A stretch of DNA of 15,680 bases from positions 195,212 through 210,891 of the forward strand of contig CAMPET010000023.1 of NCBI GenBank assembly GCA_946803715.1. The letters are read 5' to 3'. The DNA comes from Beroe ovata. Taxonomy: Eukaryota; Ctenophora; Nuda; Beroida; Beroidae. The notes under the pieces are model-generated. The model made no database searches, was not told the DNA's origin, and saw nothing but the letters and a program-made list of their open reading frames with translations. A program made the translations under genes and the position numbers. The first letter of the stretch is position 1. The number at the start of each line of letters is the position of its first letter. Below are positions 7,398-15,680 of the stretch, one piece after another.

Positions 7398-10300
7398 ATG
7401 ATAATCCCATATTTCCTGCTCATCTCCACCGTCCACTCCGACATCTACAGAAACATTCCTGACTGCGATGAGCAGACCTGTGCTCCCAGCTCATTCAAAA
7501 CAGAGCACGAACTTGAGAATGTACAGAGTGTCAGTGTCACTGCCAAAACCACGTTCTCAAATGAATACACAGTGAGTTTCAATGTGACGGTTGACACTTC
7601 TGACACCCCCAGTTACGTAGACAAAGAGGTGGTCAGTTCTGGAGCATCCGGGACGTATTTTAACCCGGAATCCGGTCTTCAAATCCTGAGACCACCGTTT
7701 GAAAGTCACGGTTTTCTCTCTCAAATAACATTTGATGTTACCATTGTCGGGAGTATGAAGCTGTACACTCTGGAAAAGAACACGGACTGCAGTGAGTTTT
7801 CCAACTTCTGGAAATGCCTCGACAACTCAGTACTCTGGGATAGCTTCTGGAGTGCTGGGATATCGGGATCTTTGGATGATTTGGAATACTATTCCGATGA
7901 ACCGCTATCGGATTCATTCCGTATTATTGCTGAAGAGGAAATCTCATTCTCAGCAATCGGATTGAATGCGATATCAACTCAACTGAGGGTTTCACCCGGG
8001 TACTATTTGGGGTTCGAGTCTGTCAATGCCACCGTTTTCAGTAACTTCTACAATGGAAGCACCACGATATCATACAAGAGCTATGACACTCCCCAGAAAC
8101 TGTCCACAGTTCCGTTTGTCACAGCTATACTGAGTTACAAGACTTATCAGCCGTACAGTTTTGACTTCTCCGGGATTCAGTCTGATGTCAATTCAGCTCT
8201 TGAGAGTTCCAACGATATCACATCAATTTCCGAATTCAGCTTAGAGAATGGTATCTTCACTATAGCAAAAAACGTGTCCGGGTTTTTCACAACTTACTCT
8301 ATACAGATGGATATTCCTTCTTGGGATCTGCCGGGCCCCCATAACGATGATGTTGAGTTTGATGTGAAGTCGATAGTTGATGGTTATCTCGCTAATGAGG
8401 ATTTCACCTCACAAGCTCTGTATGACTCTATCCCTATCCAAGCTCCCTCTGTTATTGTGGGACATCCCCTAGAAATCACTTATCCCGATACATCTGTATC
8501 GGCCCATCTTCAAAACGAGACTCAGACACAAGCTCAGTTCATTGCATCTATAATCTCCCAAGAATGGAGACTGTATCCTCTGAACAGTGAAGTGATCATC
8601 TTCTCTTCAGAGGGTGATACGTTTGAGTACACAACTCTAATCATGCCATACTTTTACCGAATTGGAACCTTCGTTAACACAACATATGAAGTGGTGTTTG
8701 AGATTTCCAGCACATTCAAGTTTGTCTCTGATGATTTCACAATATTGAAGTGCCTGCTAAACTGTGACCCAGAGTTTACCACGACATTTACCCGCCTTCG
8801 TCTCGCTTTGGATCCAGATTTCACGTTTGGGTTTTCTTCAGCACTCTGGTGGGTGCGGGAAGCGGACACGTACAAGGACATCACAGGGAATGTTACACTT
8901 TTCGACAACCTCCCCGAACTCACTGTGGACACAAGTGAACTGAAGAAGAAGGAATATCTGATAGAGGTTCTGGTCCGCACGTTGGTAACGGACACATCTA
9001 TCCATGACACATACCAATTCAATTTGACATTCCCCGACTTTGATTTGGACTGTTCGGTCACACCCTCTGTGGGAACAGCTCTATCAACACTACATTCCAT
9101 TACTTGCAGTGTCATTGTTAATGGATTAGACTGTCGTCACTGTGAGATCCTTGATGTTGATCTCTGTACTCCTTGTTCGAGGAATTACACTTATTTCTTG
9201 AGATTGTGCCTCGACCATGAGACTTGTAAAGCCTTCGCACCGCTGGTCATGGGAAGTCTATATGAACCAATAGTAAAAGATATTGTCATCCCTGTCGGAA
9301 ATCCTGAGTCTAATTTCACCACCACTCTTCTTCTCTGCATGTATGATGGGCAGTATCCTGAAATAGAATACGTACACAAATATGTTGCCATCGTATCAGG
9401 TCTGAATAATGGTACCAATGCCACCTATGTTCTTGACTCACTTAGTTCGTCTCAAGCCATTGAAGATGTGTTCTTGGAGCTCTCGTTCCTTGAGTCTGCT
9501 GTTTCCATACCGGAAAACGATTTCAATAAAAGCAGAGCATTGGAAATTCTAGGAAGCATTGATCATTTCAATGATACAGAAATTTCATTGAAAATAATGT
9601 CAGTCCTGTATGAGCTTTCAAAAACGAATCTTTCAGATAGCATGACTGAGTCGATCAATTCATTAACTCAAAAAGCTTACGACAATATCCAAAACTCTTC
9701 CATAGAAATAGTTGATACAGCTACTTACACTATGTGGGTTATCATGAACAATATCATGAACAGGAACGCTGACATTGCAAAAGTCACCCAAGGCTTTCCA
9801 GAGTATGACTTCGCCTTTGCAACTGTTCCCCCTGATGTGGGTTTCTATAACCAATGGGTGAATATTGATTACGCAGACGAGAAAAAACATTTAGGTGACG
9901 TAAAAAGAAGTGATGAGATTTGCGACAATGTGGCCCAGCTTAACGATTGGACTTTCAATGCGATAGCCAAAGATCTGGGTGTAGGTGAGGTTTCAAACAT
10001 GGACCTTGACACGAGCATCCAGTTATCCGTGGGTGTCGTCAATAAACCTCTTGTGGACAGAGGGGATCACTTGGTAGGTACGGAACACGTTTGCATCTTC
10101 TTAGAGTCAAGTGCTTGGGAGAGTGTTCAATTCACCGATAGTTTTAGCATCCTCTTCATAATTTTCAAGCAAAACCCTTGTATACTGATGGAAAACTCTG
10201 ATAGAATAAAGACAAATGTGATAGGATTTTTCATAGCTCCACCCAGCTCTCTTCAATATCCCATAGAATCGCTTGATGAGCGCATAGAAGTTCTGATACC

Positions 10301-13300
10301 AGTTGGCAGGGAGCCATCTATGCTCGAGTTTGTGTATGATCCAACATATGGACTCTCTTATTTTGAACTGGATGTTGCCTCAAGGTCTGATATGGCTATC
10401 TTCATGCAGGTCGTGTGTTCCCGAAAAACATCTGTTTACATCAGAGCCTCCTCCTTACCAAAGGCAGAGCAATGGGACTTCAAATATGAGTTTCCTAACA
10501 TGACTATTTCTGCTGAAACAGTCGGAGCACTGAATGAACTTGGTTTTTCCGAGAGAAGTGACGAAAACATATTCAATGTCAAGATACCATTTGCTGTGAA
10601 CGGTACGTATTATCTAGGTGTGGAGGTCGCATCCCAGGTTCCCAAGAGGGCTAAGATTCTCATTTACATGGCAACGTGCCTTCAATTCAATGAAGATGGC
10701 TGGAAGCCACAGTCTCAAGAAAGTATAGGAGTCCTCTCGAATTCATCCTTCATTCACTGCAAGTTCACCCGTACCTCGATATTTGGAGCTGATTTGAGCT
10801 ACCCGAAGTTGATTCCTTATCTGACCCCTGTGGCCGAAATGACTATGTCGGCGCTGTTGAATCATTTGATGATCTGGTTACCTCTGATTGTGATTTTCTG
10901 TTATTACGCAACCTCCTTCTACACAACACATCGCCTTGATATGCGGGACACCGATAGTTCTAATATCATTCATTCCTTGTCAGTAAGTACAGCAAAGTTC
11001 TGTTACAAGATTTCAATAAAAACCGGTATTCGAATGCAAGCCGGTACAACTTCGAATGTTTCAATCGTGCTACATGGGTCTCAGGAAATGGCGAAAGTCA
11101 AGATACCACACGATGGCGACGGATATTTCAATACAAATCAACTATCCCACTTTCTCTACTATAGTGATACTGACATTGGATCGATTGAGAAGATAGCTGT
11201 CTGGATTGACTACACTGGTAAGAGCCCTGATTGGTTCTTAGAGTCGTGTAAGATTACGGACAAGAAGGGCAACGTTTTTATGTTTCTGTATAACAATTGG
11301 ATTGGATTTGATATCAAAATGTACGGATGCTCAATTTCTCGTTTCATTCCAAAGAATCTTTCTATGGTGAAGCTGATGGCAATTGTCATGCGACAACTAC
11401 TGCTGAACCAGCATTGCTTGCTGTCAAGTATGACGAAAAGCGCTAGACTGTTCCCTAACAGAAAATATCTCCTGGTTATGTTTGTTGCGAGATACATTGC
11501 AGTGCTTTGCACCATTGTGTTCTTTGGTGACGTCGAACAGAGTCATATCACAGCTAGATCAGTGATTAAATCCCTATACATTCTGTTTATCACATTCCCA
11601 CTCTTCTTTGCTTTGGAAAAACTGAATGAGCTTTGTCTAAAGAACAACCGGTACAACAGCCTCGTCAGAAGGATGCTCACTAGACATGACAGTGCCTCAA
11701 CTACTCTCTCTGACAAAGTTGATCAGTATTTCTGGTTGACTGCCCCTCAGCCTGAACCATCTGAGGAACAATCTTCTCAAGATCCACTGGATGAGTACTT
11801 CGATCTGACTTGTGACAATTTCAATGGCTCTCACAGGAGCTCTGAGACGAAATCCGTGGAGAAAAAGCCGGTATATGGTGGAATCCAGGACTTTGGTCAA
11901 AAGATAACCGAAGAAGATGTTGAAGCTGATGATTACTTTTCGTTCTTTTGGGGAGAGCGCGCTGATTCTGTTTCCTTGTTCAGCTTTGAGAAGGATAAAC
12001 CCCTTTCCTCAGTTCCTGTATTCGAGTACAAGATATCACCCAAGATACTGCGCCGTCTCTTAACATCCATACCATACATGGTTGTTATCGCTGGTTCGGT
12101 GGTGTATCTATATCAAATGTATACCAGTGTCAGTACTAGTCCCTCTTCTTGCTCCCTGCTACTGGGGATAGCTCTTCTCTTGGTAGTTTTCGTAGAACAG
12201 CCCCTGGTTTGCTTCGTCATGAGTCTCATCTCCTGGCATAAGATCCGACGAGTGAAACCCGACCCACAGGCGTATTGTCACGTTGATGTTGCTAATCATG
12301 GGAAGGAGGGTGGTGGTCAATTCCGACACAAGAATACAATACCAGATCATGGAGCATGGATTCGAGCACTAGAAATCAGGAGGAGAATGAACGTGGTCAT
12401 TTTCAAGCTTTGCAGTTACATTGTATTCATTGTGATCGTTGTGTTTCTCTCCAAGCAGGACCGGCAAACCAATTGTTTCTACCTCAACACCTCAGTTCGC
12501 AAGGTATTTGCAACTCCACTTTTCGAGGAGATTCACTCAAAGGCTGACTTCTGGAATTGGATCCAGACTGATTATGCATCCTCTCTATCAAGTAAAGACT
12601 ACTACGACAACACCCGAGCAAAGGTTCCCCAGGAGAACTATATAAGAGACAGCAGCTCCATCATCATAAACATCTCTCGGATGAGGCAGATCCGACTAAA
12701 GTCGAATAACTGTACTTACAATTCTACCATCTCTAACCCAAAGCCGTGTACAGGGGCCTTCAAGCGGTCTCTTATCGATACAGACGATTATGATCCAAAG
12801 TGGATGCCATATAACAACGCTTCAGAAGATGCATCGTTTCCCCTCATCCGGTACAAATCATACTGGAAATACCAAGATGAAGGAGACAGCGTGCCGGTAA
12901 GGGGCAGGGTAGCACTTTACCCCAGTGGAGGCTTCATGGTGCCCCTGGTGAACACTCCTAAAAACGCAAGGATGCAACTCAAGATGTTACAAGACGACAA
13001 TTGGATAGACGAAAGGACGAGAGCAGTGTTTGTGGAACTCTCCGTATACAATCCCCCAACGGGATTTCTCTGTACTGTGAAGCTGATCGCGGAGTTCCTC
13101 CCCACGGGTAATGCAGTTGCGACTTCCCAACTCCACTCCATCAACTTTAAGCTGTATACAACGTCCATCACTTTCGGCCGGATAAAGATAGAGATACTCT
13201 ACGTGTTGTGTTTGGTCATCCTAACGCTCTATGACATCAGGAGGATCCACGAAGCACGGACGAGTAACTACAGCATTTGGCGGGGTTTCTGGAGCGTCCT

Positions 13301-14207
13301 GGAGTTCTGTACCCTGCTTGCTGGATGGACTGGAGTGTACATGTACGTGGACAGATATCTCAAGATTCACGCGGCTGTAGAGGAATTTGAGGAGACTCCA
13401 TACTTCTATATCGATTTCCACAGTGCGGCACAGAGTGATATTTACTTCGGGTATTGTCTGGGGGCTCTTGTGTTCCTTGTGACTGTGAAAATAGTGGACT
13501 TGTTCATTGTTCATATCAAGGTCAAGCAAATGACGCTCATCATACACAATTCTCTGGTCGAACTTGCTTCATTCAGCATCCCCTTCCTCATTCTACTATC
13601 AATGTTTGCCCAAGTGTTCTACTGCCTGTACAGCCCCTACTTGACTGAATTTTCAACACTATCCAGCTCATACGGGCAAACATTCAGTTTTGTGTTGGGC
13701 GAAATGAACTGGGACACTATGATGTCATATAGGAGGTACCTCACGCCTCTATTCTGCTGTTCATTCGGTCTACTCTCGGTTGCATACCTAGGGAACATGT
13801 TTGCTGTGATCGTGGTACAAAATACCTCCGACATCAGGCTAAACCCTCCCGACTCACACCAACATCTTGCTATATTCGGGTATATCAGAGATAAGCTGCG
13901 ACACGTTATTGTGATATTTCTACCTGTTGTTTTTGATGTGTTTAATGCCATCAAGAATTCCATGGTAGGGGAGCAATCGCGGAATCCGTATTATATTGAC
14001 CATCGGGAAACAGACAGTTTGGCAGCCAGTGATAAAGAAATGTCAGTTTTAAGTGAGGAGGAGGGAAGTGGTGATGTACAAACTATGCAGGATGATGGTG
14101 TTAGGCAGATGGAAATGAAGTTGGAATCTCAGGAAATAACCCTGGAAATGTTGAGTTGTCTCTTGGATAAACTTGAATGTAGAATGGAACAATTGTTTAA
14201 ATTTTGA
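7398..14207 (+). CDS. Polycystin-1/PKDREJ-like receptor-channel, single exon
   Basis: A 2269-residue polycystin of the 11-transmembrane PKD1/PKDREJ class, expected in plasma or ciliary membrane as a cation-channel subunit. Residues 1-14 form a short signal peptide. The ectodomain (about 15-1155) is rich in N-glycosylation sequons, and its second half looks REJ/GAIN-like. A degenerate GPS lies at 1094-1130 (C1094, W1102, C1121). TM1 is near 1158-1180, followed by an intracellular PLAT domain (about 1200-1312). Helices near 1356, 1388, 1555 and 1585 precede the polycystin module: S1 near 1664, TOP domain about 1690-1920 with the family motif RTRAVFVELSVYN from 1873, S2-S5, pore loop LGE at 2100-2102, and S6 near 2113-2142. 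The last ~35 residues are coiled coil. No LRR, WSC, lectin or clear PKD repeat is seen. Length and lack of introns recall human PKDREJ. An in-frame TAG (7389-7391) precedes the start; it overlaps a possible splice acceptor, so a 5' non-coding exon may exist. Family assignment is firm; orthology with PKDREJ is inference. Confidence 0.92.
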   Translation: MIIPYFLLISTVHSDIYRNIPDCDEQTCAPSSFKTEHELENVQSVSVTAKTTFSNEYTVSFNVTVDTSDTPSYVDKEVVSSGASGTYFNPESGLQILRPPFESHGFLSQITFDVTIVGSMKLYTLEKNTDCSEFSNFWKCLDNSVLWDSFWSAGISGSLDDLEYYSDEPLSDSFRIIAEEEISFSAIGLNAISTQLRVSPGYYLGFESVNATVFSNFYNGSTTISYKSYDTPQKLSTVPFVTAILSYKTYQPYSFDFSGIQSDVNSALESSNDITSISEFSLENGIFTIAKNVSGFFTTYSIQMDIPSWDLPGPHNDDVEFDVKSIVDGYLANEDFTSQALYDSIPIQAPSVIVGHPLEITYPDTSVSAHLQNETQTQAQFIASIISQEWRLYPLNSEVIIFSSEGDTFEYTTLIMPYFYRIGTFVNTTYEVVFEISSTFKFVSDDFTILKCLLNCDPEFTTTFTRLRLALDPDFTFGFSSALWWVREADTYKDITGNVTLFDNLPELTVDTSELKKKEYLIEVLVRTLVTDTSIHDTYQFNLTFPDFDLDCSVTPSVGTALSTLHSITCSVIVNGLDCRHCEILDVDLCTPCSRNYTYFLRLCLDHETCKAFAPLVMGSLYEPIVKDIVIPVGNPESNFTTTLLLCMYDGQYPEIEYVHKYVAIVSGLNNGTNATYVLDSLSSSQAIEDVFLELSFLESAVSIPENDFNKSRALEILGSIDHFNDTEISLKIMSVLYELSKTNLSDSMTESINSLTQKAYDNIQNSSIEIVDTATYTMWVIMNNIMNRNADIAKVTQGFPEYDFAFATVPPDVGFYNQWVNIDYADEKKHLGDVKRSDEICDNVAQLNDWTFNAIAKDLGVGEVSNMDLDTSIQLSVGVVNKPLVDRGDHLVGTEHVCIFLESSAWESVQFTDSFSILFIIFKQNPCILMENSDRIKTNVIGFFIAPPSSLQYPIESLDERIEVLIPVGREPSMLEFVYDPTYGLSYFELDVASRSDMAIFMQVVCSRKTSVYIRASSLPKAEQWDFKYEFPNMTISAETVGALNELGFSERSDENIFNVKIPFAVNGTYYLGVEVASQVPKRAKILIYMATCLQFNEDGWKPQSQESIGVLSNSSFIHCKFTRTSIFGADLSYPKLIPYLTPVAEMTMSALLNHLMIWLPLIVIFCYYATSFYTTHRLDMRDTDSSNIIHSLSVSTAKFCYKISIKTGIRMQAGTTSNVSIVLHGSQEMAKVKIPHDGDGYFNTNQLSHFLYYSDTDIGSIEKIAVWIDYTGKSPDWFLESCKITDKKGNVFMFLYNNWIGFDIKMYGCSISRFIPKNLSMVKLMAIVMRQLLLNQHCLLSSMTKSARLFPNRKYLLVMFVARYIAVLCTIVFFGDVEQSHITARSVIKSLYILFITFPLFFALEKLNELCLKNNRYNSLVRRMLTRHDSASTTLSDKVDQYFWLTAPQPEPSEEQSSQDPLDEYFDLTCDNFNGSHRSSETKSVEKKPVYGGIQDFGQKITEEDVEADDYFSFFWGERADSVSLFSFEKDKPLSSVPVFEYKISPKILRRLLTSIPYMVVIAGSVVYLYQMYTSVSTSPSSCSLLLGIALLLVVFVEQPLVCFVMSLISWHKIRRVKPDPQAYCHVDVANHGKEGGGQFRHKNTIPDHGAWIRALEIRRRMNVVIFKLCSYIVFIVIVVFLSKQDRQTNCFYLNTSVRKVFATPLFEEIHSKADFWNWIQTDYASSLSSKDYYDNTRAKVPQENYIRDSSSIIINISRMRQIRLKSNNCTYNSTISNPKPCTGAFKRSLIDTDDYDPKWMPYNNASEDASFPLIRYKSYWKYQDEGDSVPVRGRVALYPSGGFMVPLVNTPKNARMQLKMLQDDNWIDERTRAVFVELSVYNPPTGFLCTVKLIAEFLPTGNAVATSQLHSINFKLYTTSITFGRIKIEILYVLCLVILTLYDIRRIHEARTSNYSIWRGFWSVLEFCTLLAGWTGVYMYVDRYLKIHAAVEEFEETPYFYIDFHSAAQSDIYFGYCLGALVFLVTVKIVDLFIVHIKVKQMTLIIHNSLVELASFSIPFLILLSMFAQVFYCLYSPYLTEFSTLSSSYGQTFSFVLGEMNWDTMMSYRRYLTPLFCCSFGLLSVAYLGNMFAVIVVQNTSDIRLNPPDSHQHLAIFGYIRDKLRHVIVIFLPVVFDVFNAIKNSMVGEQSRNPYYIDHRETDSLAASDKEMSVLSEEEGSGDVQTMQDDGVRQMEMKLESQEITLEMLSCLLDKLECRMEQLFKF

Positions 14208-14545
14208 ACACTTCTATATTATGTTTGAAATTTCATTTTTTATGGTTTATACCCATTCAGTTTATTCATAACTCAGTAATATATTTAATTTTTGCCAAAA
14301 TTTGTCTATTTAAACTATTATGACGTCACGTTTTAAAGAATTAAATGTTGCATGCAATCAGTTGTTGTCATTTAAACTAATATTCATTTAACATATTTCA
14401 ATAAGATATTGAAATCGGAACTCATGTTTTTGTGTTATGCACCTGACCAATGTATCTGTGTTACTTGTTAACACTATGACTGTGTCATGCCGCTATCAGC
14501 TGGATTTATTTGTCAATAAAGAACCGGATCCAGATAACATCCAAC
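14208..14545 (+). other. 3' UTR of the polycystin gene
   Basis: An AT-rich non-coding tail follows the TGA stop. A variant hexamer ATTAAA occurs at 14340-14345. A palindrome TGACGTCA at 14321-14328 is probably incidental here. The end is placed a little past the canonical polyadenylation hexamer. Confidence 0.5.
14515..14520 (+). terminator. Polyadenylation signal AATAAA
   Basis: The first canonical AATAAA on the plus strand after the polycystin stop, about 310 bases downstream. It gives a 3' UTR of ordinary length. Confidence 0.6.
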
Positions 14546-14634
14546 CAAAATAACCATGCCTATGATTTCCTTCTAACTGTTACTCGACCTTTCTTCAACT
14601 AAGGATAAGCATCATCCATTCCCACTGTAGGAAC

Positions 14635-14733
14635 ATGGCTACAAGTAATGGTAATAGCAGACTCTCAGCAAAGCTCCTTTTCTCCCGAGGGGGGTTCCGA
14701 GGGACCATTCCCGTGTACAGACAACATAGAAAG
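14635..14733 (+). CDS. Candidate first coding exon of another plus-strand gene (partial)
   Basis: An ATG in good context (A at -3, G at +4) opens 33 codons, beginning MATSNGNSRLSAKLLFSRGG and ending RQHRK, followed by the donor-like AAG|GTATGA. The peptide is Arg/Ser/Leu-rich without acidic residues, as in mitochondrial presequences. One possible continuation is an open stretch after an acceptor at 14804 (attttgcatttgttag) running to the donor-like GTATGT near 14910. I do not recognise the product, and chance is a real alternative. Confidence 0.3.
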
Positions 14734-15021
14734 GTATGATAAGTAGAAATGTTGCATATTTGTTGCCACAAGAGTCAAATATTTAGCGATTTTGCATTTG
14801 TTAGTGTAGCGCGCGAATGGAAAATGTCGTGATGAGTGATCAAAGCAAGCAGTTACCGTGTCGGAAAGTGGCGCGCACTACGCGCGCGTGCCATGGCAGA
14901 AGTTATGATGGTATGTACACACTGTAACAGCAGAAGCTTGATCCGCATTCTTCATTCAAGTTTCGATCGACAGTAATGAATGGGGTCCACACAGCTTTCG
15001 CTACCCAAAATTTTATAGGGA
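14734..15021. other. Non-coding or intronic stretch with CG-rich patch
   Basis: It holds a CG-rich patch with several gcgcgc runs (about 14807-14892) and a short ATGGCAGAAGTTATGATG followed by the strong donor-like GTATGT. No supported gene, but it may be the first intron or second exon of the gene proposed at 14635. Confidence 0.3.
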
Positions 15022-15572
15022 AGGATAGTGAATAGATGAATATCGAGTGAGTTGACGTCTGAAACCCTTATCTGATCCATTCTTCGACTAAAAGTGAAGA
15101 GGATGATGGTCCAAGAGCTTTCTTAATTAAGTGAGCAAACACTTGGGAGCCCCACCTGCCCCATCTTTTGACGAGAACTGATATAATGCGAGGTTATAGA
15201 GATTTCGGACCTCGAAGAACTGAATATGCGCTCAAGATTGCATAGGTTACGGTGTCAAAATTATTTGACTGAAACTGACATGAGCGGTAGTCACAGAGCC
15301 TTCGGGCCTCGAAAAATGGATTCAGCGCTCAAAATTACATAGGAATTGATAATTGAGGTATTTAAATTGAGTAGACGTAGTCAGTTAACGTCTGAGACCC
15401 TTATCTGACCCCTTATTTGACCCATACTGACATGGGCGGTGGTCACAGAGCATTCGGACCTCGAAAAATGAATTTAGCGCTCAAAATTACATAGGAATTG
15501 ATAATTGAGGGATTAAGATTGCGAAGACGTGGTCAGTAAATGTCTGAGACCCTTATCTGACCCCATATTTGA
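15022..15572. repeat. Tandem repeat array, ~152-bp unit
   Basis: Two nearly full copies (15274-15425 and 15426-about 15572) share actgacatg-gcggt, gtcacagagc-ttcgg-cctcgaaaaatg, gcgctcaaaattacatagg, aattgataattgagg and gtctgagacccttatctgac. A shorter diverged copy starts at 15177, and the tail of another lies at about 15022-15085. Copies show substitutions and length changes, so the array is ageing. No protein or RNA function is visible. Confidence 0.8.
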
Positions 15573-15612
15573 TTGGCAAAAATTTCCGCGTGGTGCAAAA
15601 TACCCCTGGATA

Positions 15613-15656
15613 ATCGCTGTGATCCATGTAGTTGAGCCAGGCCTCAACTAAGCGAT
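15613..15656. repeat. Nested inverted repeat (potential hairpin)
   Basis: An inner perfect 8-bp arm pair tagttgag (15629-15636) and ctcaacta (15643-15650) with a 6-base loop is flanked by an outer 6-bp pair atcgct (15613-15618) and agcgat (15651-15656). It lies just downstream of the tandem array and could be an element end. It does not fold as a tRNA. Confidence 0.55.
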
Positions 15657-15680
15657 GTGTGACATGAGTGAGAAGTGTAT

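Noticed and set aside
8654-9115. Antisense 153-codon open frame (and similar antisense frames within 7398-14207)
   Set aside because: Shadows of the polycystin coding sequence, with no motif and no splice or start context.
14321-14328. CRE-like palindrome TGACGTCA
   Set aside because: It lies in the 3' UTR, far from a promoter; a single 8-mer is expected by chance.
1-15680. CRISPR arrays, operons, Shine-Dalgarno sites, tRNA or rRNA genes
   Set aside because: The DNA is eukaryotic with spliced genes. I saw no regularly spaced repeats of that kind and no tRNA or rRNA signatures.

Overview
The window looks like nuclear DNA of an invertebrate animal. It holds a large polycystin-family gene, spliced genes with GT-AG introns, and decayed retroelement pieces (GIY-YIG and LINE reverse transcriptase). 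The introns of the minus-strand gene are mostly only 75-110 bp. Such compact genes would fit an early-branching marine metazoan such as a sponge, but that guess is weak and rests on intron size and gene content alone.

Layout. From 46 to about 6957, minus strand, I reconstruct one spliced gene from at least 15 exons whose reading phases agree at every junction I could test. It has a short Cys-containing ectodomain, one transmembrane helix, a basic stop-transfer segment and a long chain of coiled-coil exons. The C-terminal part resembles a divergent TACC domain, followed by a short acidic tail. Its introns hold a degenerate GIY-YIG retroelement fragment (397-966), a LINE reverse-transcriptase scrap ending at an unresolved base (N at 4638), and a CG-rich repeat-like block (about 3959-4330).

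Between about 6958 and 7397 lies a short divergent intergenic region. From 7398 to 14207, plus strand, a single uninterrupted 2269-codon reading frame encodes a polycystin-1/PKDREJ-type receptor-channel: signal peptide, large ectodomain, degenerate GPS, PLAT domain, polycystin TOP domain, six-helix channel module with a PKD2-like pore loop, and C-terminal coiled coil. A 3' UTR with AATAAA at 14515 follows.

From 14.6 kb to the end there is a possible first exon of a further plus-strand gene, CG-rich sequence, a tandem repeat array (about 15.02-15.57 kb) and a nested inverted repeat.

The two main genes are head to head and could share a promoter. Both encode membrane proteins ending in coiled coils, but nothing in the sequence proves that they work together. 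The least ordinary items are the membrane-anchored TACC-like architecture, the intronless polycystin beside an intron-rich gene, its eroded GPS, a threefold D-x-Y-F motif in its cytoplasmic loop, and the retroelement remnant that seems to supply the stop codon of the minus-strand gene.
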